From contig ML996699.1 of NCBI GenBank assembly GCA_010356995.1, forward strand, positions 465,697-529,696: 64,000 nucleotides of DNA, given 5' to 3'. Shown here one piece after another: positions 20,801 to 31,000 of the stretch. A model generated the notes under the pieces. It did not search any database. It was not told the origin of the DNA and saw only the letters and a list, made by a program, of their open reading frames with translations. The stretch is from Trichodelitschia bisporula. Its lineage: Eukaryota; Ascomycota; Dothideomycetes; Phaeotrichales; Phaeotrichaceae. Every line of letters begins with the position of its first letter. The stretch's first letter is position 1. Position numbers and translations under genes: made by a program.

Positions 20801-23055
20801 AGCTTCGCCGTTTTCGTAAGCCGCTCCGGGAGGAATACTCGGACAAGGTGCTTCCATTTCTCGAAGTCATGCGACTCCCTCGAGAAACCACGTCCAAGTT
20901 TGCCAGCAAACAGTCCAAGCAGGAATGATGCAGGCGACAACATCGACTTTGAGCGCGACGGAGTTGACGCCACAGGAGTGGTGTCTAACCCGTCCGCCAA
21001 GAATTTCTCCAACCAGATAGAATGGTGAAGGCTGTTCACACCCAAAGCAAGAAAGGAAATGAAGCGGCTGAACATCCTCGGCTTCTTCTCGGCACTCAGG
21101 TACAGGCGGTGCATCAGACGCGTAATTTCTGCCATGGCGCTCCGTAACTCGGCTGACGGAGTAATTTCCTTACTGCTTGCATCCTGTAGAGCTTCCATGA
21201 GGCACCGCCACATCTCGTTCACTTTCTTGCGGGAACCATGGGGAGCAACGGTGCCGACCGTGTGTATGATCTTTGCAAACCTTGAACGGATGAACTTGGG
21301 GCTCAACTGGGCAAGGGCGCCAGGTGGCATCGCGGAATCCACCAAAGCGGGCGAATCTGTCCAATCCGAGCTGGATCGGAAAAGGCATGCCAAGATAGTG
21401 CAGATGTTGTCCAAGTGCTGGTCCCCTCCCGGTTCCCATACCGCAACTATGTTGGCGACGTAATGTTGCCAGTAGAAATCGAGCTGTTCGAAGCTCGCAG
21501 TGGGCCGGAGAGCGTAGTAGAGCAGGTACGTGTAGCTGCCCAGAACCATGGATGTATCATCAGCTTCCCAATTCGAACCTTCAGGGCCCGATTGCTTGAA
21601 AAACTCCGATGGGAAGGGAATGCGGAGGGAACTGCGAATGAATTGAGGTGTCGAAAGATCGGGCTTTGTCACAAAGATGAACCGATTCCAGGCCTGAAAT
21701 GTTTGCCTCTTTACCATTCGGTCAGGGTGGTCGAAGCATTCTGAGATTATCGGAAACAACAAGTTCTTGTTGCGCTGCATCCAGGAGCCCGAGTCAGATC
21801 CCTTCAGGAAGTAGATCAGCACGGCCCAAAGCTGGGGTGCAATAAGTCGTTTGTCCTCCAATTTGAGGTTCGCAGACATTCTCTGCATCAGCGTTTCTCC
21901 CAAGGTAACACCGTCCTCTGGGTCTTCCAGCATCAAGTTGACATCGCGGATGGCTTTTTTGTTGGTTCCAAAGGTCTCGCCTGCCCGAAGGGCACATTCG
22001 AAGCTGGCACGTGCCGTGTCCGTCCGGTCGTTGCGAAGCATGTATTCCAGCAAGATTCCAAACCATTTCGCAAACGTAGGGGTCATATGTGAAGGAATCT
22101 GTTCAACCATCTTGCGATAGACCCGGATACGCCTTATATGTAGGCCCTGGGCCGGTACCCGCCGATCGATCTTGTAGAGAATGTTCGATAACCGCTGTGC
22201 CCGGGTGGACGTCCAAACACTGGGAGAGAAAGTCTGCAGGGCGAGAAGCTCCAGGAAAGAGTAGACCATGGTCTTGGAAATGTCGTTGTCTGCAAGCTTC
22301 TCCAAGATATGATCTAGCAGTCGGCTGCATTGGCTCGTATCGAGCATGGGCCTGATGTCGGGAACGCGGATGAGGCAGACGAGCACCTTGATCGCATATG
22401 ACACGATTGGCATAGCAGGTGCGCCTGTACCCTCGACCGTAAGCTGAATATCCCTCAAGCTGCTGTCCAGGAGGGAGTCGATCGACTCCTTGAGGCTTTC
22501 AGCCTGCGGGATGCGCTCGTACGATTTCATCGTTGTCAGAATGGACATATATGCGTCTTCCCGACCCTTGACGCTGCCGGATTCCAAACTCTTCGCCTCA
22601 TAGTCAAGAATTGCGGCTAGATTATCGAAGGAGTACGCCGGGCGCGCCTCGCGTGCAGGTTGGACTTGCGTGCTCAGCGATGATGGAGTGGATTTGAAAG
22701 GCTTGAGTATCGACTTTGAAGGTGAAGACAGTAATGCCGAAGGAGACAGAGAAATTGACTGCTGGGAGGCGGCATCAAGCGGAGTATGAACACCCCAATC
22801 GCCCAGTGGCGCGAAGCTCACGCGCTTGAGACGCTGAGATGATGGGAGCGCGGCTGACGATGGGACATGTAAGGACTCAGAGCGAGGGCGTTTTGGAGTC
22901 GCATGAGGTGCTGGTTCAACTTCAAAGGCGCTCTCGAGAAAATTGACAGTATCATCCAGGGACTTTTCAACATCATCATCGAACGGGACCGAGGCTTTGG
23001 GAGGAGTAGGCGGTCGAGGAGGACCACTCAAGGAGTCCAGGAGTGGTGACTCCAT
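17803..23055 (-). CDS. RIF1: Telomere length and replication-timing regulator Rif1
   Basis: One 1750-codon exon from the ATG complementary to 23053-23055. Rif1 limits telomere elongation and recruits protein phosphatase 1 to origins to counter Dbf4-dependent kinase. An N-terminal Rif1-type HEAT array spans about residues 135-1000 (SILTTMKSYERIPQ, TMVYSFLELLALQTFSPSVW, IYFLKGSDSGSWMQRNKNLLFP, FQAWNRFIFV). Just before it sit an RVxF-type PP1 site (RVSF, residues 78-81) and a SILK site (115-118). The middle (about 1040-1650) is acidic, Ser-rich and disordered. The C terminus (about 1695-1750) has a predicted helical segment (MRRILHPRSIITRLKGILTDCQQ ... EIDDLLFDMKKEVL, shown in part) resembling the C-terminal interaction domain. 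Several SP/TP sites flank the PP1 motifs. The lack of introns in so long a gene is notable. Confidence 0.9.
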   Translation of the reverse strand: MESPLLDSLSGPPRPPTPPKASVPFDDDVEKSLDDTVNFLESAFEVEPAPHATPKRPRSESLHVPSSAALPSSQRLKRVSFAPLGDWGVHTPLDAASQQSISLSPSALLSSPSKSILKPFKSTPSSLSTQVQPAREARPAYSFDNLAAILDYEAKSLESGSVKGREDAYMSILTTMKSYERIPQAESLKESIDSLLDSSLRDIQLTVEGTGAPAMPIVSYAIKVLVCLIRVPDIRPMLDTSQCSRLLDHILEKLADNDISKTMVYSFLELLALQTFSPSVWTSTRAQRLSNILYKIDRRVPAQGLHIRRIRVYRKMVEQIPSHMTPTFAKWFGILLEYMLRNDRTDTARASFECALRAGETFGTNKKAIRDVNLMLEDPEDGVTLGETLMQRMSANLKLEDKRLIAPQLWAVLIYFLKGSDSGSWMQRNKNLLFPIISECFDHPDRMVKRQTFQAWNRFIFVTKPDLSTPQFIRSSLRIPFPSEFFKQSGPEGSNWEADDTSMVLGSYTYLLYYALRPTASFEQLDFYWQHYVANIVAVWEPGGDQHLDNICTILACLFRSSSDWTDSPALVDSAMPPGALAQLSPKFIRSRFAKIIHTVGTVAPHGSRKKVNEMWRCLMEALQDASSKEITPSAELRSAMAEITRLMHRLYLSAEKKPRMFSRFISFLALGVNSLHHSIWLEKFLADGLDTTPVASTPSRSKSMLSPASFLLGLFAGKLGRGFSRESHDFEKWKHLVRVFLPERLTKTAKLVFLADLSDVTTREFSKVDGKLPGATPVAESILRRIVELFQDKENVGTISQNYELVQHIIGGLFPYLPEDTDLGYGSLLQLAKSEIGEAGAFLTITEPFAELLERYFKTNGAARSIRLKLAQLVIEGDDRPRIKSIRLAHTQLWGTAPSKNDPYAAVYSLINTCLRFVSKGLAPEQLKLSKDEAIAFVQIVSRYLRRDYPSPEIVLQHIQDGIVSMLDMQNLIFLGGDRSGERLFTEVIFVRLLPTMHFLTRQISKLWHYILVIIRESPIDSSTLRTFSILLGAGFSCRHRHIRGPLAALWNETFGVQSTLQYPEELIEAFIKAKEEIQLFLPAFPVPAIPELNERGQHHEAENCEANLLNEMGLQSSPPIECAANTSLSTERHSAPNSFVERLRSDGIQAVDSDPISSDVASLPSSPSRGTSNRSDAQASAHWDEEVRANTDQSGQPNYEDTELPSSPPRMVDDGVVQAQAQPDDADVDTAQDIGQIQDWDPMQDVEYHHPNDNDEGLAVAANGDIGQDVVPQESPPEFVSQQLISEMQENHPLVQDSAAENGAPSSFPNRQQPSLEDHFFATESTNVVECSFLERSVCAEEANPSAIHSVDILAKEKPRNAKKKAAATVNSASPLKAVSPKNINSPKKTVTSATPPSWSSSPMKNLLDGDKADLRENIRVEMPDERASRKNTSAGIADRLKSVFEETLKKEPKVLPAEEPVKPEEPDDTQASPSTTEMKGKKRFSSASHEDFVPDSAVEKEPQLERSKSTSIDNIAHRRSSRLHNIPIVDKPLSRPDDLLWRGRKGRKSHTPARTRPAGPADEHATASKQLDISDAPAVASTNKDDKEDTPDRPSRHLDVKIKKAKKSVLREKRKADFADNVATPADSVESPQTKEHARKKRRVLYAESVTIPSSLSFERVEEAQADIVVEASTPSDSQAQTPAEESGPSAANVMRRILHPRSIITRLKGILTDCQQMVFGTQEQREIDDLLFDMKKEVLRNGKDDA

Positions 23056-23429
23056 TGGTGGGGTGTGCGTTCAAGAGGTTGTCATGCGGGTTCTAACAAC
23101 GGAGTAGATAGTGAAATGAGTGTCGAGGTGAGGAAGAGGGGTCATGTGGGGAAGGAGAACAATGCTGAAGGTGGTGTTGGCACGCAGCAGTGAACATTCA
23201 GCCATGCAAATCACGAGCCCCCGCGACTGCCATGGTATTGACGCGTGCGACGCGTTGCCAAGAAACGCGAAACCAATTAAGTGCGTCGCGTCCAGTACGC
23301 GAGCCAAGCATCGTAGTTGCACGGACCACTTCTAAAGTATATCCGTCGACTTGCGGTCCGTCCACATCTCTTCCAACATCTACATCCGTACGTAATACGG
23401 AGTATCTACGGATTACGTCCGAGCTGCCT
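23056..23429. other. Intergenic, RIF1 upstream region
   Basis: About 370 bp between RIF1 and the MFS gene. It contains short MluI-like/CG-rich words but no box I can assign with confidence. Confidence 0.45.
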
Positions 23430-24930
23430 TCATCTGTTCTTCATCCACTGCCCCGGCGACCCTCCGATGAATAAAATTGAGATGATAGCGGCTGTACCCG
23501 AGAGGGCAGCGAGAACGACATTCATGTTGCCATGTCCCGTCCGGTCCCTAAGGCCGCCACTCAGCAGTGGCCCGACCATGAGTCCCAGGTTCACCAGTAC
23601 CGAGTTGAACCCAAAGAGCTGCGCATACGGCCCAATATCTCCGAACATGCCCGGATTCACCCTGTCGTACCGCTGAACCACAAGGCTAGACTCAACAATT
23701 GAGCACGAACCGATCAGCCCGAAGCCAACACCATTCATAGCCATGATTCCACAATAAAAGGCCACATTTTGATTCCTGTTGGGAAACATCTTTGCGGATG
23801 GGAGTCGTAAGAGGGTGAGAGCGGGAACTAAATATGTGTACCCGACTACCGCCGTATTTGTCGACAACCCACCCTGCAAGCGGGCCGATGATGAGATACG
23901 GGATATCTAGTGGAATAACCAGCAGTCCTGAGTTGAGTGACGAAAAGGCGAACAGCGATTTGGCTTCCGTGGGGATCGTGGCATCAAACGTCGAGAGCAG
24001 CGTCATGTTGACAAAGGACAGGAAAAACGCTCCCACCAGCCGCGAGTTCTTGAAGCAGTAGATGATGGGAAACACGCGAACAAGCTTGTTTTGGACCTCT
24101 GGAATCAAGTACAGCTCATCTTGCCTTCCTCTTAGAAGAGGACTCGTTTCGTTTTCAGGTTCCTCATCCAAACTTCCTGTCTGCAAACCACGGCCGTAGA
24201 GGCTTGGTTCGGGGGACTCCAGAGGCTCGTCAAGCTGTCGTGCGACACTTGTCTCGATTACCAGGACACGCATAGCAAAATCTATCGCCAGAATTGCCGC
24301 ACCAAGGCCGAAAACTCCCCGGCCAGCCTTTTCATAGACTACACCTCCAATCACGGGCGCTATGAGCTCCCCAATCGAGACGACAGAAAAGATCTTACTG
24401 TCACCAGTCATTCTTTCAATCAGGAGAAGGCTTTAAGCCGCAGAACAACACATACTGAGCCAAAATACTTTGCCTATGTTGTGTGGGCCCACGGTATCCA
24501 GCGTCATGGCCAATCCCACCGTCCACACAACACCACCGCTCAGTCCTTGCAAGACTCTCGCCACGATAAAAAGCGCCATATTCCGACCGAATGCGAACAA
24601 AGCCGTGGCCGCCATGAGCGCTGCTAACCCGGCCAGGAAGGGCGTTCGTCTTTGGGGCGTGCGGTCGGCTATACAGCCCGCAGGCACAGAGCATACCATG
24701 CTGGCTGCTGCATATGCGGCCAGTAGATTCGACACAGCGCTCTGGCCTTGGGACTCAGGGAGGTGGATCCTCTCGCAAAGCAAAGAAGGGAGAATTGGGA
24801 CCACTAAACCGTAGAGGAATAAATCTGTGAACATTCCAATGGCAACGGTTGATAGTATGAAGAGCGGATGAGATCGCCAGCGGAGTGCGATGGGAGGTTT
24901 CTTTTCCACTGAGCATTGCAAGACATCCAT
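23430..24930 (-). CDS. MFS transporter, drug:H+ antiporter-like, probably frameshifted
   Basis: Starts at the ATG complementary to 24928-24930 and stops at 23430-23432. The first part has an N-terminal helix (HPLFILSTVAIGMFTDLFLYGLVVPILPSLL, in part), the MFS motif A-like GCIADRTPQRR and FIVARVLQGLSGGVVWTVGLAM. The second part resumes at about 24414 with GELIAPVIGGVVYEKAGRGVFG and a cytosolic loop ending in SPLLRGR. The third has LVPALTLLRLP, FYCGIMAMNGVGFGLIGS and NSVLVNLGLMVGPLLSGGLRD. This is the twelve-helix vesicular-amine/multidrug-type layout. Between DKYGG (frame A) and AVVGYTYLVPALTLLRLP (frame B), near 23840-23860, the frame changes with no room for an intron without losing a helix. 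The first junction near 24415-24470 also lacks a fully canonical donor. Either a pseudogene in this strain or a base error; substrate unknown. Confidence 0.65.
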
Positions 24931-26198
24931 CCTTGTGTGCTGTGGTCATGAACCTCGAAAGTCGAGATTTATGCTTCACGCAAGTCAAAGTACCGACATC
25001 GCACTGCGGTCCTGGCCGGCTCGTACCGGTACTGCCTAAAGTTGCCGCAAGAGGCGGACGTAGTTATGACCTCAGCGCCCATCGCTAGCTTGCGGACTGG
25101 CACGGCACTTGGACGACACTCCATCTCAGCGTTGACACCAGCAACGAGCATCATCAGTACATGGATTTAACAACACGGTGCATGTTGGGGAGGATAAAAG
25201 TAAGGTACAGAGACTAATTCGTATTAGATCTCTTTGTCGCGGAGATGACGATATTGACCTCGTCGCGGTTACCTCGCTGAGATGGATCGTGACCCAATGC
25301 TTCAGGACACTGGGAAGATATATACGGAGCGAAGAGGTGGATGGGACTTGAAAGTATGAGAGTTCTTCCTTCTTTTCAAGGAGTGGGCTCCTTCCGTACC
25401 GTATTAGGGAGGCGGGAGAGCTCCAAGAAGGAGGGTATAAAACGTCAAACCACCTTCACTCGCAAGCATCAAATCAATCTTCTTGAGAAGCATTGGTATA
25501 CAGGAATTTCATGATCATTCCACGCTGCAGTATAAGGTGCGGGGCTTGCAGGACAGTTTCGGGGCCGAGGGCATTCTCTCGATCTTCCCAGGCACCAGCA
25601 AATCCGGTATCATATCGCATTCGCCCTGCGCACGTCAACCATCCCAGCTTTGGACGATTCATGATATTTGCTGTCTACTAATTCAAGCTACGACTTCGAG
25701 GTACTATTTACCCCTTCTCACAACGTGCCAACTGCTTCATCGTGGCCGGACTTGCCTCGAGTCACAAGGAAGGTACCGAATCCACTTCACTGATTGCGCA
25801 AGCACCCTCATATCTATCGTATCTCGCGGCGAACCACTCACATATCCCGTAGTCCTCTCACATACCTCCCGACGAGCAAGCTCAGTTTTCATAGGCCTCT
25901 CACATACTCCAGGACAACAGGTATATAACCCAACCCCCCCTGCATTTAACATCTCTCTTGTACCCTCGACCTTCGAGCTTAGGCTAATACTTTCACAGGT
26001 ACTAAAGGCAAGTGTGATTCTCCCCCCCGCCGCTCCTCACCGAGCCAGCCCGGCAAAGGAAAATTGCTAACCACCCTCCGCAGCGCAGGCCGCTTTCTCA
26101 AACGCAACTTCCGCAAACGCGACACGGTTAGCACTCCCCCATCACCTACCCGCCTCCGCTCTATCCCCAAAGGCCCCAAACGGACCAGCAGGATCCCC
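24931..26198. other. Intergenic between divergent MFS and PARG genes; likely PARG leader
   Basis: About 1.27 kb. A TATA box at 25436 and several splice-like signals (GGCTAATACTTTCACAG near 25982-25998; TTGCTAACCACCCTCCGCAG near 26064-26083) suggest a long, spliced 5' leader or a small upstream coding exon of the PARG gene. No upstream ATG exon could be fixed. Confidence 0.5.
25436..25442 (+). promoter_or_regulatory. TATA box, candidate PARG promoter
   Basis: TATAAAA on the plus strand, followed after about 20-30 bp by a C/T- and CA-containing stretch suitable for transcription start. It lies about 760 bp before the first ATG of the PARG frame, which implies a long leader. Confidence 0.45.
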
Positions 26199-27503
26199 AT
26201 GCCTTCATCACCCAGGCTCTGCGAACACTGCAAAAGGCTCATCACGCCCGCCCCGCCGTTCTCGCCTAGGCTCGTCGAACGTAACAGTTGGGTCCCCACG
26301 CCCGCTTCGTTTTATCCCCCCAGGCGCTGCGAACGCAGAAGTAGGGTCATAAGTCCAGTCCCGCCTCTCCCTCTCAGGCCCCGCGAATGCACCAGCAGGA
26401 TCATCGCGCCCGCCTCGCCTTACCGGCCCAGGCCCCGCGAACGCAGAGGCAGTATCCCGACACCCGCACCGTCTCCCCCTCCCCCGCGCCCCATTTCAGG
26501 AAGAATGTCCGTCGCACTGCACTCCTCTCCCCCCGTCCGCTCCCTCCGGGAGCGACGCAACATCGTGCTCGACCCGGCGGACGCGGACATTCCGCTCGCG
26601 CAGATAGCGCAGGAGACAGTAGACGTAATGGAGAGCTACTGCGCGCTCTATCCCGATCTCGACCTCGCGCGCTCGCAAAAGTACTCCGCAGACCTACTCC
26701 CCCCCCTCACCTTCCCAGAGCAAGAACCCTTCCCCCCCGTGCCCATCCGCGTCATGCAAATGGACACACTGGACGCCGCAATCGCACTAACCAATCTCGC
26801 ACCCCCCCCCTCAAGTCCCGCCCCCGTCTGCGTGCTCAACTTCGCCAACGCGCTGGTTCCAGGCGGGGGGTGGCTGCACGGGAGCCGCGCGCAGGAAGAA
26901 GCACTCTGCTACCGCAGCACGCTCTTCCTGTCGCTGCACGAAGCGCACTATCCCCTCGATCCCCTGACCTGCATCCACACGCCCGCTGTCGCCATATTCC
27001 GCACCAGCATGGGCGACAGGCACTACCTCCTCCCGCACGCAGGCCCGCAGCCACCGCTCGTAGCCGCCATCACCGATGCAGCTGCGTACCGGCCCCTGCT
27101 CGCGGAGATCGGGTACGGAGTGCAGGGGTACGCGAATCGGGAGACAGGGTTGATGGTCAGGGAAAAGATGCGCATGGTCCTCAGGGTCGCGGCGCGGAAT
27201 GGGAATCGACGCCTTGTGCTCGGTGCCATTGGTTGTGGGCAATTTGGGCACCCGGCGCGTGAGGTTGCGAAGGCTTGGGCGCATGTGTTGCGGGAGCCGG
27301 AGTGGAGGGGTTGGTTCGAGTATATCTGGTTCGCGGTGCTGAATGGCGCCCCAGGTGGACCGACCGAGGACAATTTTGAGGTTTTCCAGCGGGAGCTGGA
27401 TGGGAAGGAGATTAATACCGGGGTGGGAGCGGTGGAGTTAGACGCAACAGAGAGCCAACGCTGCTGCACCAGGTGCTGCTGCTCTGGCTGCGTGGTTGGA
27501 TAA
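26199..27503 (+). CDS. Microbial-type poly(ADP-ribose) glycohydrolase (DUF2263)
   Basis: A 434-residue frame from ATG 26199. The frame is open upstream past a probable 3' splice site (about 26083), so extra N-terminal residues are possible. The catalytic domain (about residues 115-390) carries the PARG signature GGG-x7-QEE (VPGGGWLHGSRAQEEALCYR), preceded by VCVLNFANA and followed by TCIHTPAVAIFR, HPAREVAKAWAHVL and VLGAIGCGQFG, as in bacterial and fungal DUF2263 enzymes. These hydrolyse ribose-ribose bonds of poly(ADP-ribose). The N-terminal ~110 residues hold about five degenerate 17-20-residue repeats (SPRLCEHCKRLITPAPPF, PPRRCERRSRVISPVPP). The C terminus ends in a cysteine cluster (CCTRCCCSGC). 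Coding-strand composition swings from C-rich to G-rich along the gene. Confidence 0.85.
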   Translation: MPSSPRLCEHCKRLITPAPPFSPRLVERNSWVPTPASFYPPRRCERRSRVISPVPPLPLRPRECTSRIIAPASPYRPRPRERRGSIPTPAPSPPPPRPISGRMSVALHSSPPVRSLRERRNIVLDPADADIPLAQIAQETVDVMESYCALYPDLDLARSQKYSADLLPPLTFPEQEPFPPVPIRVMQMDTLDAAIALTNLAPPPSSPAPVCVLNFANALVPGGGWLHGSRAQEEALCYRSTLFLSLHEAHYPLDPLTCIHTPAVAIFRTSMGDRHYLLPHAGPQPPLVAAITDAAAYRPLLAEIGYGVQGYANRETGLMVREKMRMVLRVAARNGNRRLVLGAIGCGQFGHPAREVAKAWAHVLREPEWRGWFEYIWFAVLNGAPGGPTEDNFEVFQRELDGKEINTGVGAVELDATESQRCCTRCCCSGCVVG

Positions 27504-28070
27504 AGTCCAAATGATAATATTATTATGAAACCATGATTCGCATGTGCCCCGTCTTAGCCCAAAGCCCGCTACATACCGTGATACTCGTAACCATCAGTCT
27601 GGCAAGGAAACGAACAACCCGGATCACTAGACACTGCAGTACTAACAACCACCAATTTAAGCCCTAACGATCCCTTTACACAAGGCTTGCCATGCCTCTC
27701 GTCCCTCGAAGTGAAACAAAAAAAGGACAAAGTCTTGGAAAAGTGAACCATTTCGTCATTAAACGCATCACGGTCGGCGACCAAAGTTGTAGAAAGCAAA
27801 GACAACTTCGTACAGCATGCACCAGAAGATCAAGACACAATGCACTAGGGCTGCATCTAAAAAAAAAACCAGGACCACGAGCAAGGGGACGGCAATGTTA
27901 GCTTCAAGAGCTGCGAGTTTTACTTCCTAGATGAGCAGACTAAAGGCAATAATACCCGCCGAAACACTACACAGCAGACCGAAGCAAGAACCGTAAGTAA
28001 ATGCAGCATTTCCCCTACCTGACTCCTCCCAGACAATACTGTACCGCATCCGCTGTATCAACAGACAGCC
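27504..28070. other. Intergenic between convergent PARG and UFD4
   Basis: About 570 bp of AT-richer sequence with short poly-A runs near 27716 and 27860. Shared 3' flank; no gene seen. Confidence 0.5.
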
Positions 28071-31000
28071 TTAGGACAGCAAAAATGCGCCCTGTCCTTC
28101 CTTTGTCGCAACCCCAAGTTTCTTTCTCATGACCTCGACATCGCTGTAATCAGGGAGTTTGAGGTAGTTGACGCAAGTCATGACGCTAGGAAGATAGTCA
28201 TCTGATGAGTATGGTGCTTCGCTCGGTTTGCAGACGACAGTAAACATAGGGGTCAAAGACTTGAAGCCTGCAATGGGGTTAGCGAAACCTCTCTGAAGGG
28301 CGGAAATACATACCTCCGATAGGAAGCCTAGGGCTACCAGTAACAAACTGCAGGAATTGGCGACGCTCCGGAGGAGTCAACTCGCTCATGATTTGAAGCA
28401 AGTTGCGGACACTCTTGCTATCGAGGTTGTAGCCGTGATCAGCCTTGATCGAGTCCATCAGAGCTGGAAATGTTAGTTTAGTTCACAACGTATGTTGAAA
28501 ACTCACTCTCGATCGACCAGTCCTCGTCAACACGACCGAACAGCATGACAAGCTCATCAGGAGTGAAGGCATGAAGGGCTTCGAAGGGGAACACCTGGGT
28601 AAATCCAGCGCAGAAGGCCTCGACCTGCTGGCGGACGCCCGAGCCGACGGTGAAGTCAATGACGGCATCAACATACTGGTGGACGTTCTTCATAGAGACC
28701 TCAACGTTAGCACCGTTGGGGATAAGCTCAATCGATGGATAACCAGGAAGAGTAAAGTCCAGAGCCATGGACTCGAGAATCGTGGTGTTTTTCGAGAGGC
28801 AATCGAAAATACGTTGGCGCTCCTGCGGCTTGCGTGCAGGCATCTCAGCCAGTTCTTTCAGCGGCTCACCCAGCTGACGCAAGTACTTGAGCGACTTCCC
28901 GAGGTCGCGATCGACTGACAGGACAGCGCCGAGCGAGGCTGAGACCCCTGATGACGAGCCAACTCGGAAGAAGGTCGGGTTGAATGACAAGTCGATGATG
29001 CGCGAATCCAGCATTGAGCGAGCGACGAACTTGCCTAGCGTCTTGAACAAGCCGAGGATGGCCTTGCCTTGGGGCGACTGAGCCTTCTGGCTGCTCATAG
29101 GTGCAGGGAACAGACCCCTCACGCCAAAAGCATACTCACTGCTCTCAGGCGCCTCGTTCTGGCGCCACATCTTGAGCTTCTTCTGAGCAAACTCTTTAGA
29201 GACGGAGGCGTAGAACTCGAGCGTCGGGCCGAGACCAGTTCCAACTTCCTCAAAGTACTCGACCTCGAGAACGCTGGCTGAAGAACCGTAAAGATCCATG
29301 ACCTTCGTAGCAGACTCAAGAATCTTGTTGCGGGAGATGCGAATCTTCTGGCGCGAAAGCTTGCCCATGATCTGCTGGCGGTCCTCGCGGCGGTCCCGCT
29401 CGGGCTGGTTGCTCTGCCACTTATGCATGTAACGAGCGTACCCGAAGAAAGTGGACTGAACGAACAGGTGACGCGTCTCGAAGGGGAATAGGAAAGGATA
29501 TAGGCGAGCTAGGTCCTTGCTCCAGTCCGGAAGGCAGTTGCTAGCAACCATAAGAGGCTCTTCCAGTTGTCGGTTGAGCTTGGCGGTGAGCTTGGTGTTG
29601 ACAAACTGTGAGAGCGGCTCCGCCACCAGCTTGACGGTCTCTTTGTTCTCAGCTAGAACGTCATCAATGTTTGAGTTTAGCTCGTGAAGAACTCCGAGAA
29701 GACGAAGAATGTTGTGAGTGACGGGGTTATGAGCGATAGACGCCGGAGTCGTCGTATCGGCAGACGTGACAACGGACGGAGTCGCAAACGAGGTAGTCTC
29801 GGGAGGCGCAGAGCCTGGAACACGCTTGAAGTTGATTGTGTGCACCGCTCCCCAGATACTATGACTAGACACTTCGTGAGGCCGAGCCTGGTTGAAATGG
29901 ACAGCGCGATAGACAGTTGTTTCACTGGCGATTTGCTGCCCATTGATGCTGAATTCCAGATGCCACTCAGTAGGGGGCTGGGTCGAAGCGGCATTCGCCG
30001 CAGGGCGCGATGAAGTAGGAGTCTGATTCCGCGACGTCACGCTAGGCGTCAAAGGAGCGTTGGACGATGAACGAGATGGAGTGCGCTGCGCAGCAACCGG
30101 TGTAGCAATACGCGTGCCATCTTCGCTGCGAGCTGTGACCTTGCCAGTAGATGCCACCTCCATATTGACAGGAGCCGCCTCGGCATCTTCATCATCCAAA
30201 TCGTCGTCCATATCGTCGACGATTGCGTCCAGATGATCCTCATCTTGCATTTCATCTTCATCACTGAGCTGCGTCTCATCTGCACACTCGATCCCTTCAT
30301 TGGTCTCCTCCTCCGGTGGCGGAGGCGGAGGCGGCGGCGAAAGGTAGTCGGACAGCTTGTGCTGATGCCGACGACCGCTCCGACGAGACTGCGGCTTCTC
30401 GGCTCCAGTACTAGAGCTCGCTTGAGAAGCCGGTGGATCGGGTGCGGCCGCAGGAGTATGTTTGCTAGACGAGGGTCGGTTGGGCGCCGGGTTGTTGCGA
30501 TTGGTGAGATCAGAAGGAGTTGGAATTGGAGGCGGGAGGAATGGATGACCGTCATTGCGGCCGGCAAGTGCAGCGGCATATGCAGCGATGGAACGTGGAA
30601 GATCGCGACGAGGATTCCGCGGGCGCTCTGTGACGATAATCCGGGGCCACAGGTAATCCCCAAGCGTCTTAAAAGGAGCAATGGCTTGGATGGATACCAT
30701 GAGCTGGCGGAAGGATTTCGGAATGCCTGAGTCATCGTCGGCAACAAGCTTGATGCGGAGCTGCTTGGAGAGAACGCTCGAGGAAGTTGACCGGCTGTCG
30801 CCCCCGTTGTTGTGAACGGTGATAACCTCGAAATGTTCCGCCCGGCTTAGGAGATCCTGTAGCTTGCGCACGAGTGCGCTAAAAGGAGTGGCTGGAGACG
30901 TGGACAGGGACACCTTCTCCTGAGTCTGCGTACCTTCGCCCATGAACGCCTCGAGAAACGCGGTACGCGCTTCGAAGAACCGAGGATTTGAGTCGCCAAG

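Noticed and set aside
25483-26070. 195-codon plus-strand frame upstream of PARG
   Set aside because: Starts with TTG and has no recognisable motif; more likely a leader region with introns.
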